36,857 nucleotides of DNA from an uncultured Allobaculum sp. (GTDB lineage Bacteria > Bacillota_I > Bacilli_A > Erysipelotrichales > Erysipelotrichaceae): positions 1 to 36,857 of the forward strand of contig CAJTLE010000011.1 in NCBI GenBank assembly GCA_910577085.1. The letters are read 5' to 3'. Shown here one piece after another: positions 23,619 to 31,004 of this stretch (position 1 is its first letter; each line of letters begins with the position of its first letter). Both the position numbers and the translations under genes were made by a program. Below the pieces are notes generated by a model, which was given only the letters and a program-made list of their open reading frames with translations, searched no databases and was not told the origin of the DNA.

Positions 23619-24245
23619 TTTGACAGATTCGAAGCTCTGATTTTCAAACACAATTCACAATTCACTGAACAGAAACTCTGAACAAGACAATCTGAACAGT
23701 CTTTAAACAATCCATTGGGAGAAATCGAACGGAACCCGCTTTCCGAATCCAGCTGGAACCTCGATTCTTTCATGGATTGATTTTAATCGATTTTGATCGA
23801 CTTCAATTCATCATTCCGAACGTCTGTTTCCTGCAAAAGCAGGCGGTAAGAGTGAAGCGGGATGATCTGGCTGAACCGCTCTTCGTTTCGAGCCGGAACT
23901 CTCCCCCAAAAGTTTTACGTTCTACGATATCTTTCAGGATTTATTGAAAGATGTCTGTTCTGGAAACAGAACACCCTGATCTGGTGCCCATTCTTTTGTG
24001 GATACAGACAGGCATTCTTCAATCAACTCCTTCGGTTTGTATATCGAACTACCGCGCAGGCAGGAGGTTACTTCCGCCTGCGCTTATTGTTTTAAAGAAG
24101 TCCTTAATTTGACTGGATTTCAATCTGATCAGTTTGAATTCTGATCAGTTTTAAATCCGATCGAATTTACATCGAGCTCAAATACCGAAGGAAAAGTTGA
24201 CTGAAAAGAACCAACATACTGATTTAGGAAGACAAGGAAAAAATT
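23619..24245 (+). other. Structured spacer between binding protein and permease genes
   Basis: 627 bp without a gene. Stem-loops occur in series: CCTGC-AAAA-GCAGG (23830-23843), AGCGG/CCGCT (23856-23880), TGTTCTG-GAAA-CAGAACA (23956-23973) and GCGCAGGC/GCCTGCGC (24054-24083, followed by a T-rich stretch). TCTGATCAGTTT occurs twice at 24124 and 24140. The series probably stabilises the malE message and weakens transcription into the permeases. Confidence 0.5.
24054..24083 (+). terminator. Partial terminator / mRNA-stabilising stem after malE
   Basis: GCGCAGGC ... GCCTGCGC, 8 bp of perfect GC-rich stem extended by GGA/TCC pairs inside, followed by TTATTGTTTT. It is likely a leaky terminator between the binding-protein and permease genes. 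Confidence 0.6.
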
Positions 24246-25097
24246 ATGGAAAAGGCTCTGAAACGCTATGGCTGGATCTTCGTCCTTCCTACTCTGGCGG
24301 CATTTACGATTGGATTTATCATTCCTTTCCTGGAAGGCCTGTACCTTTCATTCTGCCGGTTCACCACAGTAGGCAACGCGCAGTTTATCGGTTTTGGTAA
24401 CTACGTAAGCGCCCTGACGGATCCATTATTCTTACAGGCAGCCTGGTTCACGCTGGCCGTAACAATTGTCAACATCATCGCAATCAACGTTCTTGCATTT
24501 GCGCTGGCGATGGCCCTGACACAGAAATTAAAGGGAACCAACTTCTTCAGAACAATCTTCTTCATGCCTAACCTGATTGGTGGTATCGTTCTGGGTTATA
24601 TCTGGCGGATTCTGATTAACGGTATTCTGTCGATCTGCGGACAGCCGCTGTTAAAGCTGAATGCGACAGCTGGTTACTGGGGCATCATCATTCTGATGTG
24701 CTGGCAGCAGATTGGTTACATGATGATCATTTACATCGCTGGTTTACAGAACGTACCAGATGATCTGATTGAAGCTGCAAAAATCGATGGTGCCAACGAC
24801 TGGCAGATCCTGTGGAAGATTAAGATTCCAATGATGATGCCATCCATCACCATCTGCGTATTCCTGACGCTGACAAACTCTCTGAAACTGTTCGACCAGA
24901 ACTTAGCTCTGACCAACGGTGATCCCGGTCATGCGACAGATATGCTTGCATTAAATATCTACAACACGTTCTACGCTCGTGCCGGTGTAGCCTGGAAAGG
25001 TATTGGACAGGCTAAATCGGTTATCTTCTCGATTGTTGTTATCCTGATTGGATTCTGGCAGTTAAGAAGCACCAGAAGTAAGGAGGTTCAGGCATAA
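24246..25097 (+). CDS. Sugar ABC transporter permease, MalF-type
   Basis: 283 residues with six transmembrane helices; the first is WIFVLPTLAAFTIGFIIPFL. The cytoplasmic EAA loop that docks with the ATPase is EAAKIDGANDWQILWKIKIP (about 177-196). The long N-terminal extra domain of enterobacterial MalF is absent, as is usual in Firmicutes. Start: ATG at 24246 after AAGGAAAAAA. Its TAA shares a base with the ATG of the next permease, so the two are coupled. No ATP-binding gene is in the cluster; a shared MsmX/MsmK-type ATPase elsewhere is expected from other Firmicutes. Confidence 0.9.
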   Translation: MEKALKRYGWIFVLPTLAAFTIGFIIPFLEGLYLSFCRFTTVGNAQFIGFGNYVSALTDPLFLQAAWFTLAVTIVNIIAINVLAFALAMALTQKLKGTNFFRTIFFMPNLIGGIVLGYIWRILINGILSICGQPLLKLNATAGYWGIIILMCWQQIGYMMIIYIAGLQNVPDDLIEAAKIDGANDWQILWKIKIPMMMPSITICVFLTLTNSLKLFDQNLALTNGDPGHATDMLALNIYNTFYARAGVAWKGIGQAKSVIFSIVVILIGFWQLRSTRSKEVQA

Positions 25098-25942
25098 TGA
25101 AAAAAGAAGGCTCCAAAGTCAAAGAAGTCCTGTTATTCATTCTCATGTGCATTCTGACCGTCCTGTGGATTTACCCAGTTTTCATGATTCTGGTCAACTC
25201 CTTAAAGGTCGAAAGTGCAATTACAACCAGCAGCGTATTCTCAATGCCTGGTCCTGGTCAGTTTGCGGGCTTTGCCAACTACAATGAAGCATTAAATTCT
25301 CAGGGATTCTTATCTTCTCTGGGTTACTCCACACTGATTACCGTAACGTCTGTTGCTGCTATCATTCTTTGCTGCAGCATGTGCGCATGGTACATCATTC
25401 GTGTTAAATCTAAATTTAATAACTTCTTATACTATTTATTTGTATTCTCTATGGTTGTACCGTTCCAGATGGTTATGTTTACTCTGTCTCAGACAGCTGA
25501 CATGCTCAAACTGAACACACCGTACAACATCTGGATTATTTACCTCGGATTTGGTGCCGGTCTTGCCGTCTTCATGTTTGCAGGCTTCGTAAAATCCATT
25601 CCAGTGGAAATCGAAGAAGCTGCCCTGGTTGATGGCTGCACACCGCTGCAGATTTTCTTCAAGATCGTCTGCCCAATCCTGAAACCTACCATGGTTTCCG
25701 TTACCATCCTGCAGGCTATGTGGGTATGGAACGACTACTTATTACCAACACTGGTTCTTGATATCACCAAGTACAAGACCATCCCAATGCTGATTCAGTA
25801 CTTCCGTGGAAGCTACGGACGTGTTGCCATGGGTCCAATGATGGCTTCGATCATGATGACCATCATCCCAATCATCATCGTCTACATTCTGGGTCAGAAA
25901 CACATTATTAAAGGTGTTGCTGCCGGCGCCGTTAAAGGATAA
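25097..25942 (+). CDS. Sugar ABC transporter permease, MalG-type
   Basis: 281 residues, six helices. The family N-terminus LFILMCILTVLWIYPVFMILVNSLK and the EAA loop EEAALVDGCTPLQIFFKIVCPIL (about 174-196) are clear. Start: ATG at 25097 overlapping the stop of the upstream permease by one base (TAATG), with AAGGAGG inside that gene's end. The partner permease and the binding protein at 22269 form the importer. The LacI gene starts 5 bp after the stop. Confidence 0.9.
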   Translation: MKKEGSKVKEVLLFILMCILTVLWIYPVFMILVNSLKVESAITTSSVFSMPGPGQFAGFANYNEALNSQGFLSSLGYSTLITVTSVAAIILCCSMCAWYIIRVKSKFNNFLYYLFVFSMVVPFQMVMFTLSQTADMLKLNTPYNIWIIYLGFGAGLAVFMFAGFVKSIPVEIEEAALVDGCTPLQIFFKIVCPILKPTMVSVTILQAMWVWNDYLLPTLVLDITKYKTIPMLIQYFRGSYGRVAMGPMMASIMMTIIPIIIVYILGQKHIIKGVAAGAVKG

Positions 25943-25947
25943 ACATT

Positions 25948-26994
25948 TTGGCCAAGGTCACCATGAAAGACATCGCCAAAGCTTCGGGCTGGTCCTTAGG
26001 GACTGTCTCCCGAGTCATGAGCGATGCATCGGGTGTCAATGAAACGGCCAGAAAAGAAGTTTTAGAAGCGGCACGACAACTCAATTATCAGAAAAATGAT
26101 TTCGCCAGCGCTTTGAGACAAAAGCGCCCGGAAGGAATTTTGATGATCGTACAGGCCGACGGATGCCCAATTTATTCCCGTATGGCCTGTCTGGTGGAAA
26201 AAAGATTGAAACAGCAGGGAAAAAGGGTCACGCTTGTTCAAGTTCACCATGATGAAAACGAAGCTGAAGCAGCCCATGAACAGATGCGTTGTCAGACGCC
26301 GGGTGCTCTGATCTTTTTCGGGGCAAGACGCAATATGCTTCGTACTCTGGGTCGGAGCGCAGTTCCGGCCCTTTGTATTGGTGTGGACCAGAGCGGGCTT
26401 GGCCTCGAAAGACTGATCAGTTTCGGTCTTCCCCAGACGGAAGTGGCTCAGCAGTCTACAGAGTGGCTGTTTGAAACCGGCCGCCAGTCGATCGGCGTCA
26501 TTTTGAATGACCGCTATACCTATCCGGAACTGCAGGAGTCCTTTTTAGGCGTACAGTACGCATTTTATTCCCGTGATCTGGTCTTCGTGGCCAATGATCG
26601 CTCAACCATCCAGCCATCCAGCCTTCGTGGAGGCTATCAGGGTCTGCTGCAGCTCATGCAGCAAGTCCCCGATGTGGATGCTGTGCTGGTGGGCGATGAG
26701 GATCAGGCACTGGGGGCTTTGCGGGCAGCAGCAGATCTTGGCAAACGGGTCCCGGAAGATCTGGCGATCTTCGCTCTGGATCTGACCGACAATGCCGAAT
26801 TTGCAATTCCTCGTCTTTCTGGCATTCGACGGGATCTCGAAGAAGATGCAAGACAGATCTGTGATCTGGTTCTGAAGCTGGAAAGTCATGACTGGAGTCT
26901 GCTGGATACGCCGATGCGAGAAGCTTCGTGGCAGGTTCGCTGGAAAGAATCCTGTCCAAAGCCCATGCATCCGTTTGATCCAGCTCTTTCCTGA
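25948..26994 (+). CDS. LacI-family transcriptional regulator (MalR-like)
   Basis: 348 residues starting with TTG (25948), favoured by AAAGGA 8 bp upstream and by homology beginning VTMKDIAKASGWSLGTVSRVM; the first ATG (25963) would remove the start of helix 1. The LacI HTH (3-22) and hinge helix (about 50-60) are standard; the sugar-binding core follows with VDAVLVGDEDQALGALRAA near the C-terminal subdomain. It sits 5 bp after the MalG-type permease, so it is probably cotranscribed. It likely controls this sugar operon through the AAACGTTT-type palindromes upstream of malE. The effector is presumably a malto-oligosaccharide, inferred from context. Confidence 0.88.
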   Translation: MAKVTMKDIAKASGWSLGTVSRVMSDASGVNETARKEVLEAARQLNYQKNDFASALRQKRPEGILMIVQADGCPIYSRMACLVEKRLKQQGKRVTLVQVHHDENEAEAAHEQMRCQTPGALIFFGARRNMLRTLGRSAVPALCIGVDQSGLGLERLISFGLPQTEVAQQSTEWLFETGRQSIGVILNDRYTYPELQESFLGVQYAFYSRDLVFVANDRSTIQPSSLRGGYQGLLQLMQQVPDVDAVLVGDEDQALGALRAAADLGKRVPEDLAIFALDLTDNAEFAIPRLSGIRRDLEEDARQICDLVLKLESHDWSLLDTPMREASWQVRWKESCPKPMHPFDPALS

Positions 26995-27022
26995 GGCGAA
27001 ATCGTACCTTCGAAAAGTTTTC

Positions 27023-27044
27023 CTTTTAACCAGGATGTTAAAAG
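27023..27044. terminator. Stem-loop after the LacI gene
   Basis: CTTTTAAC-CAGGAT-GTTAAAAG, perfect 8-bp AT-rich stem without a T-tract. A weak terminator or RNA-processing hairpin between lacI and malQ. Confidence 0.4.
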
Positions 27045-27167
27045 AAATCAAACGGAGGTGAGGGTGCTATTATCGATTTATGGATTCTTGACGCTGGCTA
27101 TTTTGATTCACCCGATAATATGCAAAAAAACTATTAGAACTATTTAGATTTATCTCACCAGCAGACA

Positions 27168-27251
27168 GAAGCTTTCCCTTCTGGATCAAACCCCATCCTG
27201 AGTTCTTTCGAAGCCTGCAATCAGGAACGGTCCTCAAAAAAGGAAAGCTTC
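27168..27251 (+). promoter_or_regulatory. Long-range inverted repeat in the malQ leader
   Basis: GAAGCTTTCC (27168-27177) and GGAAAGCTTC (27242-27251) are perfectly complementary over 10 bp across a 64-nt loop. The right arm lies just upstream of the malQ ribosome site AAAGGA. It may stabilise the message or change ribosome access. TTGACG (27088) with GATAAT (27114) is a badly spaced promoter candidate upstream. Confidence 0.4.
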
Positions 27252-27279
27252 CTGTTGATTATAAAGAAAGGATACGTAT

Positions 27280-28833
27280 ATGAGAAAAAACGGCGTGCTT
27301 TTGCACATCACCAGCCTCCCTTCCAAGTACGGAATCGGTACTCTTGGTCAGGAAGCATTCAATTTTATTGATTTCCTCAAACGCTCTCACCAGCAGTTAT
27401 GGCAGGTTCTGCCTTTAGGACCAACCAGCTACGGTGACTCTCCATATCAGTCCTACTCCACTTTTGCGGGGAACCCATATCTGATCGATCTGGATCTGCT
27501 CGAAAAAGATGGACTGCTCAAACCGGAAGAATTCAAAGATCTGCAGTGGTATGAAGAAGAAGACCGCGTTGACTTTGGCCGCATGTACAACCTGCGTTAC
27601 AAAGTTCTCGACAAAGCAGTTGAACGTTTCCTGGCTAATCCACCAAAAGACTATGCACAGTTCCTCGAAGACGAAAAAGACTGGATCGAGGACTATGCGC
27701 TGTTCATGTCTTTAAAAGACAAACACGAAGGCAAGCCTTGGCTGGAATGGGATGCAAAATATCGTAAATACGATGCCAAGAAAGCTGAAGCCTGGAAAGA
27801 AGAATTCAAGGACCGCATGGATTACTACAAAGTGCTTCAGTACCTCTTCTATAAACAGTGGAGAGCAGTTCGTAAATATGCTTCTGAAAACGGCATTCAG
27901 ATCATTGGTGACTTACCAATCTACGTTGCTCAGGACTCTGTAGATGCCTGGAGTAACCCGGAACTGTTCGTCTTCGACGAAGATGGCAAACCATCCTTAG
28001 TTGCCGGCTGCCCACCTGATGGCTTCTCCGCTGATGGTCAGTTGTGGGGCAACCCAATTTACGACTGGAAATATCACAAGAAAACCGGTTATGACTGGTG
28101 GATCCGTCGTATTGCTCATACTACAGAAGTTTACGATATCCTGCGTATCGACCACTTCCGCGGCTTTGATTCCTACTATGCAATCCCAGCTGGCGCTACT
28201 ACTGCAAAAGTTGGTGAATGGCTTGAAGGCCCAGGTATGGATCTGTTCAATGCGGTTGAAAAGAAACTGGGTAAAAAGACCATTATTGCCGAAGACCTTG
28301 GTTATCTGACTCCATCCGTTAAGAAACTGCTTGCGGACACTGGCTATCCAGGCATGAAAGTTCTCGAATTCGCATTCGACTCCCGTGATGGATCTGGTGC
28401 AGAATACCTTCCTTATAACTATCCAAAGAACTGTGTTGCTTATGCTGGAACGCACGACAACGACACAATCCGCGGCTGGTTCGACACTATTTCTCCAGAA
28501 GATAAGAAATACGCCTGCGATTACATGGATGCCTACAACCCAGATGAATACAACTGGGAAATGATGCGTACAGTTATCGCTTCTCCTGCTGATACAACTC
28601 TCGTTCAGGCTCAGGACCTGCTCAATCTGGATTCTTCTTCCAGAATGAATACTCCAGGACGTCTGGGCGGCAACTGGACCTGGCGTTTAAAACCGGGCCA
28701 GCTCAATGATGATATTGAAGGCACTTTACGCTGGGTAACTGACCTGTATGGCCGTGGACCTGTTGTAAAAAAGCCTGAAACAGACACTGAAGACAAAGAA
28801 CATGTCGAAGAAGTAGTTACTGCTGCGGACTGA
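27280..28833 (+). CDS. malQ: 4-alpha-glucanotransferase (amylomaltase)
   Basis: 517 residues, glycoside hydrolase family 77. It transfers alpha-1,4-glucan segments between malto-oligosaccharides in the cytosol, releasing glucose and longer chains for phosphorolysis. Signatures: RKNGVLLHITSLPSKYGIGT at the N-terminus, SPYQSYSTFAGNPYLIDL, catalytic nucleophile D291 in LRIDHFRG, acid/base E338 in IIAEDLG and D393 in GTHDNDT. All three acids are intact. The last about 20 residues form an acidic extension (PETDTEDKEHVEEVV) beyond the usual end. Start: ATG at 27280 after AAAGAAAGGA. It lies 285 bp after lacI and may have its own promoter; a terminator follows at 28928. Confidence 0.96.
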   Translation: MRKNGVLLHITSLPSKYGIGTLGQEAFNFIDFLKRSHQQLWQVLPLGPTSYGDSPYQSYSTFAGNPYLIDLDLLEKDGLLKPEEFKDLQWYEEEDRVDFGRMYNLRYKVLDKAVERFLANPPKDYAQFLEDEKDWIEDYALFMSLKDKHEGKPWLEWDAKYRKYDAKKAEAWKEEFKDRMDYYKVLQYLFYKQWRAVRKYASENGIQIIGDLPIYVAQDSVDAWSNPELFVFDEDGKPSLVAGCPPDGFSADGQLWGNPIYDWKYHKKTGYDWWIRRIAHTTEVYDILRIDHFRGFDSYYAIPAGATTAKVGEWLEGPGMDLFNAVEKKLGKKTIIAEDLGYLTPSVKKLLADTGYPGMKVLEFAFDSRDGSGAEYLPYNYPKNCVAYAGTHDNDTIRGWFDTISPEDKKYACDYMDAYNPDEYNWEMMRTVIASPADTTLVQAQDLLNLDSSSRMNTPGRLGGNWTWRLKPGQLNDDIEGTLRWVTDLYGRGPVVKKPETDTEDKEHVEEVVTAAD

Positions 28834-28927
28834 TTCAGAGTCTTTCAGATTTTTGAATCTGTCCAAAACAGATCAGTACTTTGCCAATTTCCTGATCTGT
28901 ATTTATCCTTCCTATACCTCTTACCAA

Positions 28928-28967
28928 GACAGGATGTCTGCCCATTGCAGAAATATCCTGTCTTTTT
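28928..28967 (+). terminator. Terminator after malQ
   Basis: GACAGGAT (28928-28935) / ATCCTGTC (28955-28962), 8-bp stem followed by TTTTT. Confidence 0.8.
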
Positions 28968-29097
28968 CGGTTCTCCACAATTGCGGGATCATTAGGTCCT
29001 CCACATTTGTTGGCGCTTTACGGTTATGTGGGAAATACGGCCGGAGGGCGGCAAGACAACATAAACCGTTTGGAGAAGGGGATTATCTAAAAAGTAG

Positions 29098-29132
29098 AAG
29101 GCGAACGCCAATTTAACGACGTTCGCCTTTTT
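29098..29132. terminator. Second strong terminator between malQ and the Rpn gene
   Basis: AAGGCGAACG (29098-29107) / CGTTCGCCTT (29120-29129) followed by TTT on the plus strand, and flanked by A/T on both sides. It may end a short transcript from the 29000-29090 interval, where no ORF is credible, or terminate the convergent Rpn gene. Confidence 0.75.
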
Positions 29133-29185
29133 AGGTGATTTTTAAACTCTATGAGGGAGTGATGTCTGGTGGATTGCCAGGGGGA

Positions 29186-30139
29186 TTACTGAGACTGCTG
29201 GGGTAATTCCAGATATTTTGACTGGTCACTTTCAGGGATTTCAAGCAGGTCCATGGCCTGGTGGCAGGAGAGATGGGCATTTTTCATGACCGCATGAATC
29301 GAACGTAATGATTCTTTCTGGATTCCTCTTTCTTCGATTGCTTCGCTTAAATTACACATTTTGGCTGCCTCCTTTTTCATCGATTGAGTCATCTGAATTC
29401 CGTAGTCATTTTGCAGGATTTCTGCTTTTTCCGCCGCGCTTTTGACATCAGAGAGCAGAACATCCAGCATTCTCTGTGTACCATTGTAGTTTTCAGTTCC
29501 CGGTCCGCCAAGACAGACGATGATTACAGATATCAAGTCGTAGTGACTGACAGGCTCAATGGCATGACCGACGATTGGACGTGGATGAATCTCATAGGCT
29601 GTGACGGTGTTTCTTTTCTTTACTGGCGGATTGGTACAGATCCAGATGGAGTAGACTTTCTTGATTTTTCCATACTGGGAATCCGCGAAATCGCGCTCAT
29701 TTTGTGCGGATAATAATCTTGCACCGTAATAAATTCCTCGTTTTACGATTGGATAGCCTGGATAGTAGTTTTTCTGTGCCTCAATGTTGATGATCAGGCC
29801 AATCCGCTCGTTTGTATGAGGAACCAGTGCGCGATACAGAATATCGAAAGTTACCTCTCCCTCATTAACGGATTTATCCGACGTATCCATGCCCGTGATG
29901 ACCGGATTGGTTCGGTCCGGATGGACCGGAATCACTGCTACCTCAGGCGTGCCTTCGATATATCGTCTGGCAATCTCTTCAACGGAACAGTCCTGATACT
30001 CTTTGAGATAGGATTTCATTACCTGAGCCAGAACTACCTTCTCTGACAACAGCCGTTTACAGGCTGCATCATAACTTGATTTTTGTTCGCTGCTTTGCAG
30101 TTTGCCTGCCAGTGATGTTGGATGCTTTTGTTCGTCTAT
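29186..30139 (-). CDS. Rpn/PD-(D/E)XK nuclease family protein (transposase_31-like), start codon damaged or non-standard
   Basis: The family region begins SYDAACKRLLSEKVVLAQVMK, upstream of any ATG. Core motif: an acid in EGEVTFDILYRA, then IGLIINIEAQKNYYPGY (the E-x-Q/K of the PD-(D/E)XK fold), followed by RGIYYGARLLSAQ. These proteins are recombination-promoting or transposase-associated nucleases common in gut Firmicutes. The best ribosome site, AAAGGAAAAGG, is followed at 8 bp by ATA (30139-30137), giving 317 residues of family-like length. The first standard start in frame is TTG at 30049, which cuts off conserved residues. Either ATA is used or an ATG mutated. The C-terminal tail ends in EIPESDQSKYLELPQQSQ. 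Confidence 0.75.
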   Translation of the reverse strand: MDEQKHPTSLAGKLQSSEQKSSYDAACKRLLSEKVVLAQVMKSYLKEYQDCSVEEIARRYIEGTPEVAVIPVHPDRTNPVITGMDTSDKSVNEGEVTFDILYRALVPHTNERIGLIINIEAQKNYYPGYPIVKRGIYYGARLLSAQNERDFADSQYGKIKKVYSIWICTNPPVKKRNTVTAYEIHPRPIVGHAIEPVSHYDLISVIIVCLGGPGTENYNGTQRMLDVLLSDVKSAAEKAEILQNDYGIQMTQSMKKEAAKMCNLSEAIEERGIQKESLRSIHAVMKNAHLSCHQAMDLLEIPESDQSKYLELPQQSQ

Positions 30140-30154
30140 TGACCTTTTCCTTTA

Positions 30155-30160
30155 ATTATA
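30155..30160 (-). promoter_or_regulatory. -10 element of the Rpn-type gene
   Basis: On the minus strand a perfect TATAAT lies just upstream of AAAGGAAAAGG. TTGTGA is at 14 bp, too close for an ideal -35. Confidence 0.4.
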
Positions 30161-30211
30161 GTTGATCTGAACGCTCACAACTTCTTTTGTCTGCCTTTCT
30201 TCCTATATAGT

Positions 30212-30280
30212 CCTCAGATCGTATGATCCTGAGAGCATCAAGAACGGATAAATTCTCAATTCACTCAGGAGCGTTTTTTT
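30212..30280 (+). terminator. Terminator-like hairpin with alternative pairing
   Basis: TCCTGAG (30227-30233) / CTCAGGA (30264-30270) followed by GCG and TTTTTTT. The same left arm can also pair with an upstream CTCAGATC (from about 30213), so two exclusive folds exist. No gene upstream on this strand explains it. Confidence 0.4.
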
Positions 30281-30823
30281 GCTGGGGAAAAAGCATCGAT
30301 CAAAGAGGTTTTCAGAAGGAACAGGCAATGTAGTTAAAGTGAATGTTCATCTTGATATACGCGGTTTTTCAGGATGTGTTAAAAAAAGTTCCGAAAATCG
30401 AAGAAAATGTTGCTTTGCATTTTGGGGCTTTTCGGATGCGTGAGAAAGGGACCGGGCTTGGGGCATTGTATATGGCACGTATATAAAGAAGAAATGAACT
30501 CGTATGGACATCAATCAAGTCGATCTGAGCGATTTTAAAATCATTGAAATCGAATATCAGCTCGTTATCTGTTGGGGGTGGACAGGCTGGAAAAGATAGA
30601 TATGGGTCTGCAAGACGGATCAGAAAGCGGAAAGAAGACAGAAAAGGCTGGAAAGGTCTGCAACGCAAGGAAGCTATACGCAGTGAGATTGTGGAATTTG
30701 TTCGAAAAAGAAGAGGATTTCGGGCCTGAAATCGAAAAAAGCCAAAATTCAGATATCCCTTTCAATTTTGAACGAACTGGATTCAGGGCGAAAAACAGGG
30801 CATAAAATCGGTTAAATTCAAAC
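30281..30823. other. Gene-poor interval before the Na/Pi cotransporter
   Basis: About 540 bp with overlapping short frames on both strands, all of poor composition and without ribosome sites. The longest frames (30369-30668 minus, 30572-30805 plus) look accidental. I see no supported gene. Confidence 0.4.
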
Positions 30824-30853
30824 TTTACAGTATGAGAATCAACCTTTTATAGA
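30824..30853 (+). promoter_or_regulatory. Promoter upstream of the Na/Pi cotransporter
   Basis: TTTACA (30824-30829), 18-bp spacer, TATAGA (30848-30853). It leaves a leader of about 145 nt before the chosen start codon. Confidence 0.45.
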
Positions 30854-31004
30854 AGGATAAATTGTGTAAAATTTCGGCGTGACTTATGAAAAGGGAATTG
30901 AATTCTTTGAAAAGTCACAGCAAACAGGCTTGTTCAATCGTAAAGAAGATGAAAAAATAGGAGTAATCAGTTTTTTAGACTCTGAAAGAGTTTGGGAGAA
31001 AAGA

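Noticed and set aside
23862..24095. 77-codon frame between malE and the permeases
   Set aside because: The sequence is a chain of stem-loops; cysteine/phenylalanine-rich nonsense composition and no ribosome site.
28853..29116. 87-codon frame between malQ and the Rpn gene
   Set aside because: It spans the malQ terminator and has no translation signals.
30879..31004. N-terminal extension of the Na/Pi cotransporter
   Set aside because: Residues before MNSTVS are charged and unlike the family; a good ribosome site precedes ATG 31005.
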